From the NCBI GenBank assembly GCA_002410935.1, contig DHPM01000004.1, positions 2,614 through 66,613 of the forward strand: 64,000 nt of DNA, written 5' to 3'. The stretch is from Caryophanales bacterium UBA5364 (GTDB lineage Bacteria; Bacillota_I; Bacilli_A; RF39; UBA660). The position numbers and the translations under genes were made by a program. The notes under the pieces were generated by a model that did no database searches, was not told where the DNA came from, and saw nothing but the letters and a program-made list of their open reading frames with translations. Below are positions 18,626 through 26,642 of this stretch, piece after piece (within the stretch, counting starts at the first letter, position 1; each line of letters starts with the position of its first letter).

Positions 18626-18654
18626 TTGTATTTTTTAACCTAATATAATATAAT
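18626..18654 (+). promoter_or_regulatory. Promoter of frr
   Basis: TTGTAT (18626-18631), 17 bases, TATAAT (18649-18654). The transcript would start just before the GGAAGGTGA site of frr. A second overlapping TATAAT lies five bases earlier. Confidence 0.6.
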
Positions 18655-18675
18655 TAATATAGTGGAAGGTGAATT

Positions 18676-19218
18676 ATGGAAGATATATTAACAGAAACAG
18701 AATTACTTATGCAGTCAGTTATAGAAGGTATGGAGAAAAGATTTACTAATATTAGAGCGGGTAGAGCTAATCCAACTATTTTAGATCGTGTTATGGTAAT
18801 GTATTATGGAGTTAGTACACCATTAAAACAATTGGCTACAATATCAATTCCTGAAGCTCGCCAATTATGCGTAAAACCATATGATAAAAGTAGTTTAGGA
18901 GCAATTGAAAAAGCTATATACGAAGCTAATATTGGGTTAACACCTAATAATAATGGTGAACTTATTATTTTAAATATTCCTGCTTTAACTGAAGAAACAA
19001 GAAGAGAATATGTTAAGCAAGCTAAAAGTATAGGTGAAGAAACACGTATTGCCTTGCGTAATGTTCGTCAAGATGCTAATAATAGTATTAAAAAGTTAGA
19101 TGTATCAGAAGATGAACAAAAAGGCGGCATCAATGAAGTTCAAGAACTTATCAATAAGTATAATGCTGAAGTTGATGAAAAATTAAAAGTAAAAGAAAAA
19201 GAATTAATGTCTGTTTAG
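18676..19218 (+). CDS. frr: Ribosome recycling factor
   Basis: 180 residues. The conserved NIRAGRANPTILDRVMVMYYGVSTPLKQLATISIPEAR block and the C-terminal RNVRQDANNSIKKL helix identify RRF. It splits post-termination ribosomes with EF-G. The usual partner pyrH is not adjacent here; frr has its own promoter and terminator and is therefore a single transcription unit. GGAAGGTGA precedes the ATG. Confidence 0.97.
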   Translation: MEDILTETELLMQSVIEGMEKRFTNIRAGRANPTILDRVMVMYYGVSTPLKQLATISIPEARQLCVKPYDKSSLGAIEKAIYEANIGLTPNNNGELIILNIPALTEETRREYVKQAKSIGEETRIALRNVRQDANNSIKKLDVSEDEQKGGINEVQELINKYNAEVDEKLKVKEKELMSV

Positions 19219-19220
19219 TA

Positions 19221-19247
19221 AAATCTACATAAAATGTAGATTTTTAA
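19221..19247 (+). terminator. Terminator of frr
   Basis: AAATCTACAT pairs with ATGTAGATTT around AAA, with T-run, directly after the frr stop. Confidence 0.8.
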
Positions 19248-19303
19248 TTGTTATAAAATGTCTAATGGATGTTAATAATATGTAATATATGCCTTTAAAC
19301 CTA

Positions 19304-19332
19304 TTTACAATAAAATAGGTGAATGCTATAAT
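19304..19332 (+). promoter_or_regulatory. Promoter of the AI-2E family gene
   Basis: TTTACA (19304-19309), 17 bases, TATAAT (19327-19332) with an extended TG one base upstream. The expected start near 19339 leaves a leader of only about 14 bases before ATG 19353. Confidence 0.7.
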
Positions 19333-19352
19333 GAAAGCGAGGTGTTATGGTT

Positions 19353-20486
19353 ATGGAAAAAAAGAAAAAACCAGATTTAGATGTTAGAAAATTAAATGAT
19401 ATTTTAGGTCTTGGTAATCGCATATTAAAGATAGTTTATTTTTTATTTTTTATCCTATCAATATATGTAGTCTTAATATTGACTAAGGAATTGCATATTG
19501 TTGAATTTGTTTTAACAATTTTAACAATTGTTTCACCACTTTTTATTGGGTTAATCATAGCATGGTTATTTGATCCATTTGTTAAATGGTTAAATAAAAA
19601 AGGTATTAAACGATTTTGGGGAACATGTATTACTTATTTTATTATATTAAGCATTATCTATATTGTAGTGGCAACTTTAGTTCCTTTATTATCGGAACAA
19701 ATAAATGATTTTGCTCAAACCCTTCCTCAAGTATTTAATGTTATTGAAGGTTGGATTGATAATATCTTTAATCAATTTGATGGTATTAAAAACTTTAATG
19801 CTGAAAATGTGAAATTAGATTTATTTGCTCAAATCGAAGCAGTTGGAATTAACTTAACTAATTCATTACCAACAATTATTGTTGATGTAGCAAAATCTAT
19901 TTTCTCTGGTCTTGGAGTTATAATTGTTGGATTAATAATTGGTTTCTATCTATTAATTAGTTTTGACGGGACTGGTAGTCTTATTGGTTTCTTACCAAAA
20001 AAGATTCAAAAAACTACTGTTGAATTAGTTGAAGAAATAGATAATTCATTAAGATCGTTTGTTCAAGGGGCATTATTAGATTGTACCTTTGTATTCATTA
20101 TTACATCAATTGGTTTATGGTTTATTGGATTAAAAGCACCATTACTATTTGGATTATTCTGTGGTTTAACTAATATTATTCCTTATGCTGGACCATATAT
20201 TGGTGGGGCCCCAGCGGTTATTGTGGGATTTTCTCAAGATCCAATGATTGGATTATTAACTTTAATATTGATATTTATAATTCAATTCTTAGAAGGTAAT
20301 TTAATTCAACCATTGATTATGAGTCATACAACTAAATTACATCCAGTAACAATTATGCTAGGGTTATTGATTTTTGGATATTTCTGGGGTATAATAGGGA
20401 TGATTATTTCAACACCTGTTATTGCTGCATGTAAAGCAATCATCATGTTCTATGATGAAAAATATGATATATTACATTTTAAATAA
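19353..20486 (+). CDS. AI-2E family transporter (PerM/YdiK-like)
   Basis: 377 residues with about eight membrane segments. ITIVSPLFIGLIIAWLFDPFVKWLNKKGIKR near 58-90 and the C-terminal block GLTNIIPYAGPYIGGAPAVIVGF near 275, followed by IQFLEGNLIQPLIMSHTTKLHPVTIMLGLLIFGYFWGIIGMIISTPVIA, are diagnostic. Family members export autoinducer-2, exchange Na+/H+ or have unknown substrates, so function is open. ATG 19353 has AGGTG eight bases upstream; ATG 19347 would be too close. The alaS T-box follows immediately. Confidence 0.9.
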   Translation: MEKKKKPDLDVRKLNDILGLGNRILKIVYFLFFILSIYVVLILTKELHIVEFVLTILTIVSPLFIGLIIAWLFDPFVKWLNKKGIKRFWGTCITYFIILSIIYIVVATLVPLLSEQINDFAQTLPQVFNVIEGWIDNIFNQFDGIKNFNAENVKLDLFAQIEAVGINLTNSLPTIIVDVAKSIFSGLGVIIVGLIIGFYLLISFDGTGSLIGFLPKKIQKTTVELVEEIDNSLRSFVQGALLDCTFVFIITSIGLWFIGLKAPLLFGLFCGLTNIIPYAGPYIGGAPAVIVGFSQDPMIGLLTLILIFIIQFLEGNLIQPLIMSHTTKLHPVTIMLGLLIFGYFWGIIGMIISTPVIAACKAIIMFYDEKYDILHFK

Positions 20487-20489
20487 AAC

Positions 20490-20679
20490 GATAATGAAGA
20501 AAAGTAAATTAGTGATATTTATAGAGACTTAATGGTTGGTGAAAATTAAGATTATGATTAATTGAAAGCTACTTCGGAGTGTAGACTAAAATCTACCGGG
20601 TAAAACCGTTATACAATTAAGAACAAATTAGGATGGTACCACGGTTTTTCGTTCCTAGGAAAATCGTGGTTTTTATTTT
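20490..20679 (+). ncRNA. T-box leader of the alaS transcript (alanine)
   Basis: GATAATGAAGAAAAG (K-turn arm) near 20490, distal loop GGTTGGTGAAAA near 20534, specifier GCT (Ala) at 20568-20570 followed by ACTTCGGAGTG, and T-box core TTAGGATGGTACCACGG at 20628-20644. T after TGG fits the A73 of tRNA-Ala. The terminator stem uses CCACGGTTTT and the downstream AAAATCGTGG (to 20669), then TTTTTATTTT; it overlaps the core, so the two structures exclude each other. No clear promoter is visible between the AI-2E gene and the leader. Confidence 0.93.
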
Positions 20680-20693
20680 GAAAGGAAGATAGT

Positions 20694-21257
20694 ATGGAAA
20701 TAGTTAATAAGGAACCGGTTATTTATATTATTTGTGGAAAGGCACGAGCTGGGAAAGATACCATTAGTGAAATAATAAAGGAATATTATGAAAAGAATAA
20801 TAAGAAAGTTCTTAATCTACAATATAGTAGTTATATAAAAGATTATGCTAAAAAGATATCTGATTGGGATGGCAGTGAAGAAAAGAAACCACGAGCCTTA
20901 CTTCAACAATTAGGTACAGAAATAATTCGTTTTAAAATTGATATGTTATTTTTTGTTAAAAGAATTTGTTCAGATATCCAAGTTTATTCATACTTTTTTG
21001 ATTGTCTAACGATTAGTGATGCCAGGACTAAAGAAGAAGTTGATGTACCAAAAGAAAAATTCAATAAGGTTGTAGCTATTCATGTTGATAGACCTAATTT
21101 TGATAATGGATTGACTGAAGAACAAAGAAAACATTTCACAGAAATTGAATTAGATGATTATGATAAGTATGATTATAAAATAATAAATGACGGCGATTTA
21201 GAACAACTTAAAGAAAAAGTTGAAGTCATTTTAAGGGGGATAGAAAATGAATATTAA
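20694..21257 (+). CDS. P-loop nucleotide kinase-like protein (dNMP/dephospho-CoA kinase-like)
   Basis: 187 residues. The Walker A loop G-K-A-R-A-G-K-D-T is at about 15-23; TISDARTKEEVD near 105 and VDRPNFDNGLTEEQRKHFTEIELDDYDKYDYKIINDGDLEQL resemble the lid and C-terminal region of phage-type deoxynucleoside monophosphate kinases and related small kinases. Substrate is not decidable. AAAGGAAG precedes the ATG. It lies between the alanine T-box and alaS and overlaps alaS by 11 bases, so it is co-regulated with alaS. Confidence 0.75.
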   Translation: MEIVNKEPVIYIICGKARAGKDTISEIIKEYYEKNNKKVLNLQYSSYIKDYAKKISDWDGSEEKKPRALLQQLGTEIIRFKIDMLFFVKRICSDIQVYSYFFDCLTISDARTKEEVDVPKEKFNKVVAIHVDRPNFDNGLTEEQRKHFTEIELDDYDKYDYKIINDGDLEQLKEKVEVILRGIENEY

Positions 21258-23004
21258 AGATTTATATATAAACTTTTTTATAGAAAAGAAACATAAATTA
21301 ATTAACTCAGCATCGATAATACCAGAAAATGATCCGACTTCTTTGTTTAATACAGCTGGTATGCAACCACTTGTTCCATATTTAATGGGGCAAGTTCATC
21401 CTTTGGGGACAAGATTAGTCAATTACCAAAAATGTTTTAGAACTAATGATTTAGATGAAATTGGTGATACAACTCATCATACCTTTTTTGAAATGTTAGG
21501 TAATTGGAGTTTAGGGGATTATTTTAAAAAAGAAAGTATTAGTTGGAGTTTTGAATTCTTAACTGAGCGTTTAAATATTCCAATTTCAAAATTAGCTATA
21601 ACAGTATTTAAAGGAAATGATTTCGTTGAACCAGATGATGAAAGTGCTAATATTTGGATGGAATTAGGTATACCTAAGAATCGAATTGCTTATTTAAGTG
21701 AACAAGATAATTGGTGGGGACCAGCTGGTGAATTTGGACCTTGTGGACCTGATACCGAAATATTTTATTGGGTAGGAAAAGAGGAAACTCCTCAAGTATT
21801 TGATCCAGAAGATAGAAGATGGGTCGAAATATGGAATAATGTTTTTATGGAATATAATAAACAATCAGATGGAACATTCATACCTTTAGCTAAAAAAAAT
21901 GTGGATACAGGTATGGGAGTTGAAAGAATAACTGCTGTTTTAGAAGGTGTTGATGACAACTATAAAACATCAATTTGGAAAGAAGTTATTGAAGCTATTG
22001 AAAGAATTAGTAACTTACCATATGATGAACAAAATAGTAAAGCAATGCGTATTATTGCTGATCATATTCGGGCTGTTGTAATAATTATTGGGGATAATGC
22101 TAATGTTGTACCTTCTAATATAGACCAAGGATATATTTTAAGAAGATTAATAAGAAGATTAATTAGATATGCTAAGATGTTAAATATTGACATTAATAGT
22201 GATTTTGATATTGAATTAGCTAATATCATTATTGATAAATATAAAAAATATTATCCAGAGTTAGAAGTAAATAAGGAAAGAATTATTAGTGTTTTAACAT
22301 CTGAAAAAAATAAATTTGCTAGAACAATTGAAAAAGGTTTAAGAGAATTTGAAAAAATAGTTAAGTCAGTTAATAGTGATACATTAACTGCTGATTTAGC
22401 TTTCAAATTATATGATACTTATGGTTTCCCAATTGAACTTACAGTTGAACTAGCTAATGAACATGAATTAAAGGTTGATATTGATGGATATCACCAAAAG
22501 TTTAAGGAACACCAAGAAAAATCACGAGCTGGTTCTGAACAAAAATTTAAAGGTGGATTATCTAGTAATAGTGAAATGGATACGAAATATCATACGGCAA
22601 CACATTTACTTAATGCTGCTTTAAAAGAAGTGTTAGGGGATCATGTTCACCAAAGAGGTAGTAATATTACACCAGAGAGAATGCGATTCGACTTTAGTCA
22701 CGACTCTAAAATGACACCTGAAGAGGTAAAAAAGACGGAAAATTTAGTAAACCAATATATAAGTGAAAAAATAGACGTTACTAAAACAGAAATGACTAAA
22801 GAAGAAGCTATATCTTTAGGAGCTGAAGCTATGTTTATTGAAAAATATAGTGATATTGTAACCGTATACAGTATCGGTGAAGTATCAAAGGAATTATGTG
22901 GAGGACCACATGTTACTAATACTGGTGAGTTAGGTCATTTTAAAATAATTAAAGAAGAAGCAAGTAGTGCTGGAGTTAGAAGAATAAAAGCTATATTGGA
23001 ATAA
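21247..23004 (+). CDS. alaS: Alanyl-tRNA synthetase, short form without C-Ala domain
   Basis: 585 residues instead of about 870. The class II catalytic core (NTAGMQPLVPYL, FRTNDLDEIGDTTHHTFFEMLGNWSLGDYFK, GPAGEFGPCGPDTEIFYW), the anticodon-stem binding helical domain and the editing domain are present; editing zinc ligands H-T-A-T-H near 452 and C-G-G-P-H near 557 are intact. The protein ends right after the editing domain, so the C-Ala domain that binds the tRNA elbow is missing. AAGGGGGATAG precedes the ATG. It charges tRNA-Ala and clears Ser/Gly mischarging. Confidence 0.96.
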   Translation: MNIKDLYINFFIEKKHKLINSASIIPENDPTSLFNTAGMQPLVPYLMGQVHPLGTRLVNYQKCFRTNDLDEIGDTTHHTFFEMLGNWSLGDYFKKESISWSFEFLTERLNIPISKLAITVFKGNDFVEPDDESANIWMELGIPKNRIAYLSEQDNWWGPAGEFGPCGPDTEIFYWVGKEETPQVFDPEDRRWVEIWNNVFMEYNKQSDGTFIPLAKKNVDTGMGVERITAVLEGVDDNYKTSIWKEVIEAIERISNLPYDEQNSKAMRIIADHIRAVVIIIGDNANVVPSNIDQGYILRRLIRRLIRYAKMLNIDINSDFDIELANIIIDKYKKYYPELEVNKERIISVLTSEKNKFARTIEKGLREFEKIVKSVNSDTLTADLAFKLYDTYGFPIELTVELANEHELKVDIDGYHQKFKEHQEKSRAGSEQKFKGGLSSNSEMDTKYHTATHLLNAALKEVLGDHVHQRGSNITPERMRFDFSHDSKMTPEEVKKTENLVNQYISEKIDVTKTEMTKEEAISLGAEAMFIEKYSDIVTVYSIGEVSKELCGGPHVTNTGELGHFKIIKEEASSAGVRRIKAILE

Positions 23005-23016
23005 TATAGCTTTTTT
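22987..23016 (+). terminator. Terminator of alaS
   Basis: AAAGCTATATT (22987-22997) pairs with AATATAGCTTT (23003-23013), followed by T. The left arm is inside the last alaS codons. Confidence 0.85.
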
Positions 23017-23066
23017 ATTAGTAATAATTGATTAATATACTAATTTATAATCTTTAATTAAAAAGA

Positions 23067-23095
23067 TTGTCAAAATGATTAATAAATGTTAAAAT
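23067..23095 (+). promoter_or_regulatory. Promoter of the ireB-ruvX-mltG operon
   Basis: TTGTCA (23067-23072), 17 bases, TAAAAT (23090-23095), with TG two bases before the -10. It precedes the AGAGGGTGA site of ireB. Confidence 0.65.
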
Positions 23096-23126
23096 GTAGT
23101 TGTATTATTATTAAGAGGGTGAAAAT

Positions 23127-23369
23127 ATGAAAGAAACAAAAGTCTATAATGCTGAACAATTTCAGGATGCATTAATTGAAGAAACAATGCGTGATGTTGT
23201 TGAGATATTGGAAGAAAGAGGCTATAATCCAATTAATCAAATCGTAGGCTATTTAATGAGTGGTGATCCTGGTTATATTTCTAGTCATAAAGAAGCACGA
23301 AATAAGTTATTAAAATTTGATCGAACTAAAATATTAGAAGTTTTAGTTAGTAAATTTATTAGTAAATAA
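23127..23369 (+). CDS. ireB: IreB family regulatory phosphoprotein (UPF0297)
   Basis: 80 residues, with DVVEILEERGYNPINQIVGYLMSGDPGYISSHKEARN, the full family signature. IreB is a small protein phosphorylated by the IreK-type Ser/Thr kinase in Enterococcus and linked to cephalosporin tolerance; no such kinase is in the window. First gene of the ireB-ruvX-yrzB-mltG-trmR group; its stop overlaps the ruvX start by one base. Confidence 0.93.
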   Translation: MKETKVYNAEQFQDALIEETMRDVVEILEERGYNPINQIVGYLMSGDPGYISSHKEARNKLLKFDRTKILEVLVSKFISK

Positions 23370-23806
23370 TGCGTTATTTAGGACTCGATTTAGGAACTAA
23401 AACCTTAGGTTTGTCCATTAGCGATCAAACTGGTACAATCGCAAGCTCTTTAAAAACAATTTCCTTTGAAAATGAGGATTATGATTCCTTATTACCTATC
23501 TTAAAACAAATTATAGAAGAATATGATATTAAAGAATTAGTTTTAGGATTACCCAAAAACATGAATAATACAATTGGTGAAAGAGCTGAAAAAACTTTGG
23601 CTTTTCAAAAAAAAATAGAAAGTTTTTTAAATATGAAAGTGTCATTGATGGATGAGCGATTATCAACCGTATCAGCAACTAATTACTTATTAGAAGCTAA
23701 TATGTCACGTAAGAAAAGAAAAACAAAAGTTGATAAGATTGCTGCAAACATTATTTTACAATCATATTTAGATAAAAGAAAAGGAGAAAATGAAAATGAA
23801 AGATGA
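23369..23806 (+). CDS. ruvX: Holliday junction resolvase-like YqgF/RuvX
   Basis: 145 residues. RYLGLDLGTKTLGLSISD gives the first catalytic Asp, ELVLGLPKNMNNTIGERAEK the central block, and DERLSTVSA plus the last-quarter KVDKIAANIILQSYL supply the remaining acidic residues of the RNase H fold. The family acts in pre-16S rRNA 5' end maturation. The start codon overlaps the ireB stop. Confidence 0.93.
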   Translation: MRYLGLDLGTKTLGLSISDQTGTIASSLKTISFENEDYDSLLPILKQIIEEYDIKELVLGLPKNMNNTIGERAEKTLAFQKKIESFLNMKVSLMDERLSTVSATNYLLEANMSRKKRKTKVDKIAANIILQSYLDKRKGENENER

Positions 23807-24092
23807 AAAGATGACTTTTAAGGTTGTTACTGACGATGGAAAGGAAATTGAATGCGAAATTTTATTTACTTTTGAATCTGATGAAACAAATAAGAACTAT
23901 ATGGTTTATACTGATAATACTACTGATGAAAATGGAAACACTAAAGTATACGCATCAATCTATGATCCAAATGATCCTGAAACAAGATTAATTCCAATTG
24001 AAGATGATAAAGAATGGAAAATTATTGAAACAATTTTAGAAGAATTACAAAACGAAGCAAAAGAAACTATGGAGTCAAGCGAGCAAGAATAA
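23796..24092 (+). CDS. yrzB: DUF1292 family protein (YrzB-like)
   Basis: 98 residues, acidic, with the DUF1292 pattern: VTDDGKEIECEILFTFESDETNKNYMVYTD and a C-terminal PIEDDKEWKIIETILEEL. Function unknown, nearly always between ruvX and mltG. AAAGGAG is nine bases before ATG 23796 and only three before ATG 23790, so the second is chosen. It overlaps the end of ruvX by 11 bases. Confidence 0.85.
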   Translation: MKDEKMTFKVVTDDGKEIECEILFTFESDETNKNYMVYTDNTTDENGNTKVYASIYDPNDPETRLIPIEDDKEWKIIETILEELQNEAKETMESSEQE

Positions 24093-24103
24093 GGCTCGTT
24101 TTT
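24077..24103 (+). terminator. Small terminator-like hairpin between yrzB and mltG
   Basis: AAGCGAGC (24077-24084) pairs with GCTCGTTT (24094-24101, one G-U pair) and five T follow. It lies across the yrzB stop and ends a few bases before the mltG start, leaving no room for a ribosome binding site. It may reduce mltG expression. Confidence 0.5.
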
Positions 24104-24107
24104 GTCG

Positions 24108-25160
24108 ATGAATAAATTTGCATCATTTGCATATTTTTTAGTAGCATTTTTTGCTACTGTAATTACACTAAGTTGTTTATCATATAATTATGGAATTGGT
24201 GCTGTAAGTAAAAATGAAGACCCAATTCAATTTAATATTGGACCAGGGAGTACTTATCTAACTATTAGTTCTGAACTTGAAAAAAGTAACTTAATTAGAT
24301 CTGAATTCTTTTATAAAATATATATTAAAATATTTAAACCTAAAAGTTTACAAGCAGGAACTTATACTTTAAATAAATCTTTAGGTGTTAAAGGCATTGT
24401 TAAAGTATTAGAGAGTGGACAAAGTAAAAACCCTAATGCTTTAAGAGTAACTATTCCAGAAGGCAAACAATTAGAATATGTTGCTTCTGTTTTTGCTGAT
24501 AAGACAAATAATACTAAAGAAAAATTATTAAAATTATGGAATAGTAGTGAATTTATTGATAAAGTAATTAATAAATATGAATTTATTACTGATGATATAA
24601 AAGATAGTGATATTAAATATCCACTAGAAGGATACTTTTTCCCATCCACTTATGAAATTCTTAATGAAGATGTAGACGGAGAATATATTGCTTATAAGAT
24701 GCTAGACCAAATGCAATTAGTATTAAATGAGTATAAAGAAGATATAAAAAATAGTAAATATAGTATTCATGAATTGTTAACTATGGCTAGTATTGTTGAA
24801 TATGAAGCTATCCTTGATGAGGACAGGCCTAAGATAGCCGGAGTGTTTTATAATCGCTTAGATTATCCTATGAGATTACAAAGTTGTGCGACATTAGGTT
24901 ATGCGATTGGTGTTCATAAAAAACAATATACTAAAGTAGATATCCAATTTGCTTCTCTTTATAACACTTACTATACAGATGGTTTTCCACCAGGACCTGG
25001 TGGGATGCCAAGTAAGGAAAGTATTCATGCTGCTATAAATCCAACTAAACATGATTACTTATATTTCTTAGCTAATGTTCACGATAAGAATGATATTAAA
25101 ACTTATTATTCTAAAACATATGATGAACATTTAGCAAAGAAAGCACAATTCGGGTTATAA
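24108..25160 (+). CDS. mltG: Endolytic murein transglycosylase MltG
   Basis: 350 residues. One N-terminal membrane helix (about 3-25), a LysM-like region with IGPGSTYLTISSELEKSNLIRSEFFYKIYIK, then the catalytic YceG domain: GYFFPSTYEI, LTMASIVEYEAI (the catalytic Glu), RLQSCATLGYAIG and GFPPGPGGMPSKESIHAAINP. MltG cuts nascent glycan strands and sets their length. ATG 24108 has no recognisable ribosome binding site; TTG 24102 is no better. The downstream trmR start is one base after the stop. Confidence 0.93.
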   Translation: MNKFASFAYFLVAFFATVITLSCLSYNYGIGAVSKNEDPIQFNIGPGSTYLTISSELEKSNLIRSEFFYKIYIKIFKPKSLQAGTYTLNKSLGVKGIVKVLESGQSKNPNALRVTIPEGKQLEYVASVFADKTNNTKEKLLKLWNSSEFIDKVINKYEFITDDIKDSDIKYPLEGYFFPSTYEILNEDVDGEYIAYKMLDQMQLVLNEYKEDIKNSKYSIHELLTMASIVEYEAILDEDRPKIAGVFYNRLDYPMRLQSCATLGYAIGVHKKQYTKVDIQFASLYNTYYTDGFPPGPGGMPSKESIHAAINPTKHDYLYFLANVHDKNDIKTYYSKTYDEHLAKKAQFGL

Positions 25161-25161
25161 T

Positions 25162-25734
25162 ATGTTAGAAAACATAGAAGAGTATGCTAGAATAAATAAG
25201 ATTCCGATTATGGAGAAAGATGGAATTGAATTTTTAATTAATTATGTTAAAGATAATAATATTCATTCTATTTTAGAAATAGGTTCAGCTATTGGGTATT
25301 CAGCTATTAGAGTAGCCTTAATTGATAGTGATATTTTTATTACGACAATTGAACGTGATGAAGCAAGATATATAGAAGCCTTAAATAATATTAATAATTT
25401 TAAATTAAATGATCAAATTGAAATTATTAATGATGATGCTTTTAATGTTTCTCTTGATAGAAAATATGATTTAATTTTTATTGATGCAGCAAAGAGTCAA
25501 TATATTAAGTTTTTCGAAAAGTTTAAAGATAATTTAAATGAATCAGGAGTTATTATTTCAGATAACCTTAATTTTCATGGATTAGTTAATAGCACTAAGA
25601 AAATAGAAAGTCGCAATGTTAGAGGCTTAGTAAGAAAGTTAAGAAGCTATATTCAATTCTTAAAAGACAGTGAAGAATTCGATACTAAGTTTGTTGATAT
25701 AGGTGACGGTATTTCAATAAGTAGAAAAAAGTAG
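25162..25734 (+). CDS. trmR: tRNA 5-hydroxyuridine methyltransferase TrmR-like
   Basis: 190 residues, class I SAM methyltransferase of the catechol O-methyltransferase-like group. Motif I is LEIGSAIGYSAI near 39, followed by the acidic ERDE, and YDLIFIDAAKSQYIKFFE (metal-binding D) near 106; the metal ligands DN near 136 follow. TrmR methylates ho5U34 to mo5U in Bacillus. The next two genes encode TrhP1/TrhP2-like proteins, which make ho5U, so the neighbours support the name. Confidence 0.88.
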   Translation: MLENIEEYARINKIPIMEKDGIEFLINYVKDNNIHSILEIGSAIGYSAIRVALIDSDIFITTIERDEARYIEALNNINNFKLNDQIEIINDDAFNVSLDRKYDLIFIDAAKSQYIKFFEKFKDNLNESGVIISDNLNFHGLVNSTKKIESRNVRGLVRKLRSYIQFLKDSEEFDTKFVDIGDGISISRKK

Positions 25735-25752
25735 TAATATCTGCTTTTTTTT
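25723..25752 (+). terminator. Terminator of trmR
   Basis: AAAAAGTAG pairs with CTGCTTTTT (one G-U pair) around TAATAT, followed by further T. It overlaps the trmR stop codon. Confidence 0.7.
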
Positions 25753-25760
25753 GATATAAT
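25752..25760 (+). promoter_or_regulatory. Extended -10 promoter of trhP1
   Basis: TGATATAAT (TATAAT at 25755-25760) lies directly behind the trmR terminator T-run; no convincing -35 box is present. Confidence 0.55.
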
Positions 25761-25787
25761 GTTTAAATTAGTATGGGAGTGTGGTCT

Positions 25788-26642
25788 ATGAGTAAGATAA
25801 TTATAATACCTAGTAGCAATCAATTAAATAATGATTGTGATGGGTATATTATTGGGATAAATGGGTTAAGTGTTAATTTACCAATTTATTTTGAAGTAGA
25901 AGAAGCAATATCTTTTATTCGAAAGGTTAAAGATAATAATCAAGAAATATTTGTTGCTTTAAATAAAAACATGCATAATGATGATTTACCTTTTTTAGAA
26001 AAAGTATTAATAAAACTAAATGATTTAAAAGTTAATGGTATATTATATTACGATCTTAGTATCTTTAATATAAGTAAAAGATTAAAACTATCTAATGAGT
26101 TAGTATGGGCTCAAGAACATCTCACAACTAACTATTTAACTTGTAATTTTTGGTATGAACGTGGTGTTAATTATGTTTATGTTGCAAGTGAAATTACGAC
26201 TGATGAAATATTAGAAATAAGGCAAAATACAAAGATGAAATTAATGGTTCCAATATTCGGATACCTACCAATGTTTGTTTCTAAAAGACATCTAGTTAAA
26301 AATTATTTGAATTATTTTAATTTAGAAGATAATTCAAAAATTAATTACATAACTAAAAAGGATAATGAATATCCTATCATTGATAATGAGTTAGGAACAA
26401 CAGTCTATTCATCACATATTTTAAATGGTATAAAAGAAGTACCAAAAATGAAAGATATTGATTATTTAATTTTGAATAGTTTTAATACTAATGAAATAGA
26501 TTTTAATGAAGTTATCAAAATGTTCAAAAAGGTTGATGCAAATAATGTTGTAAAATATGATAATAAAATAAATCAAACGTTTAAAACTAATCATGGATTT
26601 TTATATGAAGAAACGATATATAAGGTGAAGAATAATGAATAA
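25788..26642 (+). CDS. trhP1: U32-family protein TrhP1-like (short)
   Basis: 284 residues. A TIM-barrel U32 family member, short form: the strand pattern INGLSVNLPIYFEVEEAISFIRKVK ... VNGILYYDLSIFNISKRL ... LTTNYLTCNFWYERGVNYVYVASEITTDEILEI. It lacks the cysteine-rich U32 signature present in the next gene, as Bacillus YrrN does. It is thought to work with TrhP2 in prephenate-dependent tRNA U34 hydroxylation. Start ATG 25788 has GGGAGTG seven bases upstream; ATG 25773 is in this site. Overlaps trhP2 by eight bases. Confidence 0.82.
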   Translation: MSKIIIIPSSNQLNNDCDGYIIGINGLSVNLPIYFEVEEAISFIRKVKDNNQEIFVALNKNMHNDDLPFLEKVLIKLNDLKVNGILYYDLSIFNISKRLKLSNELVWAQEHLTTNYLTCNFWYERGVNYVYVASEITTDEILEIRQNTKMKLMVPIFGYLPMFVSKRHLVKNYLNYFNLEDNSKINYITKKDNEYPIIDNELGTTVYSSHILNGIKEVPKMKDIDYLILNSFNTNEIDFNEVIKMFKKVDANNVVKYDNKINQTFKTNHGFLYEETIYKVKNNE

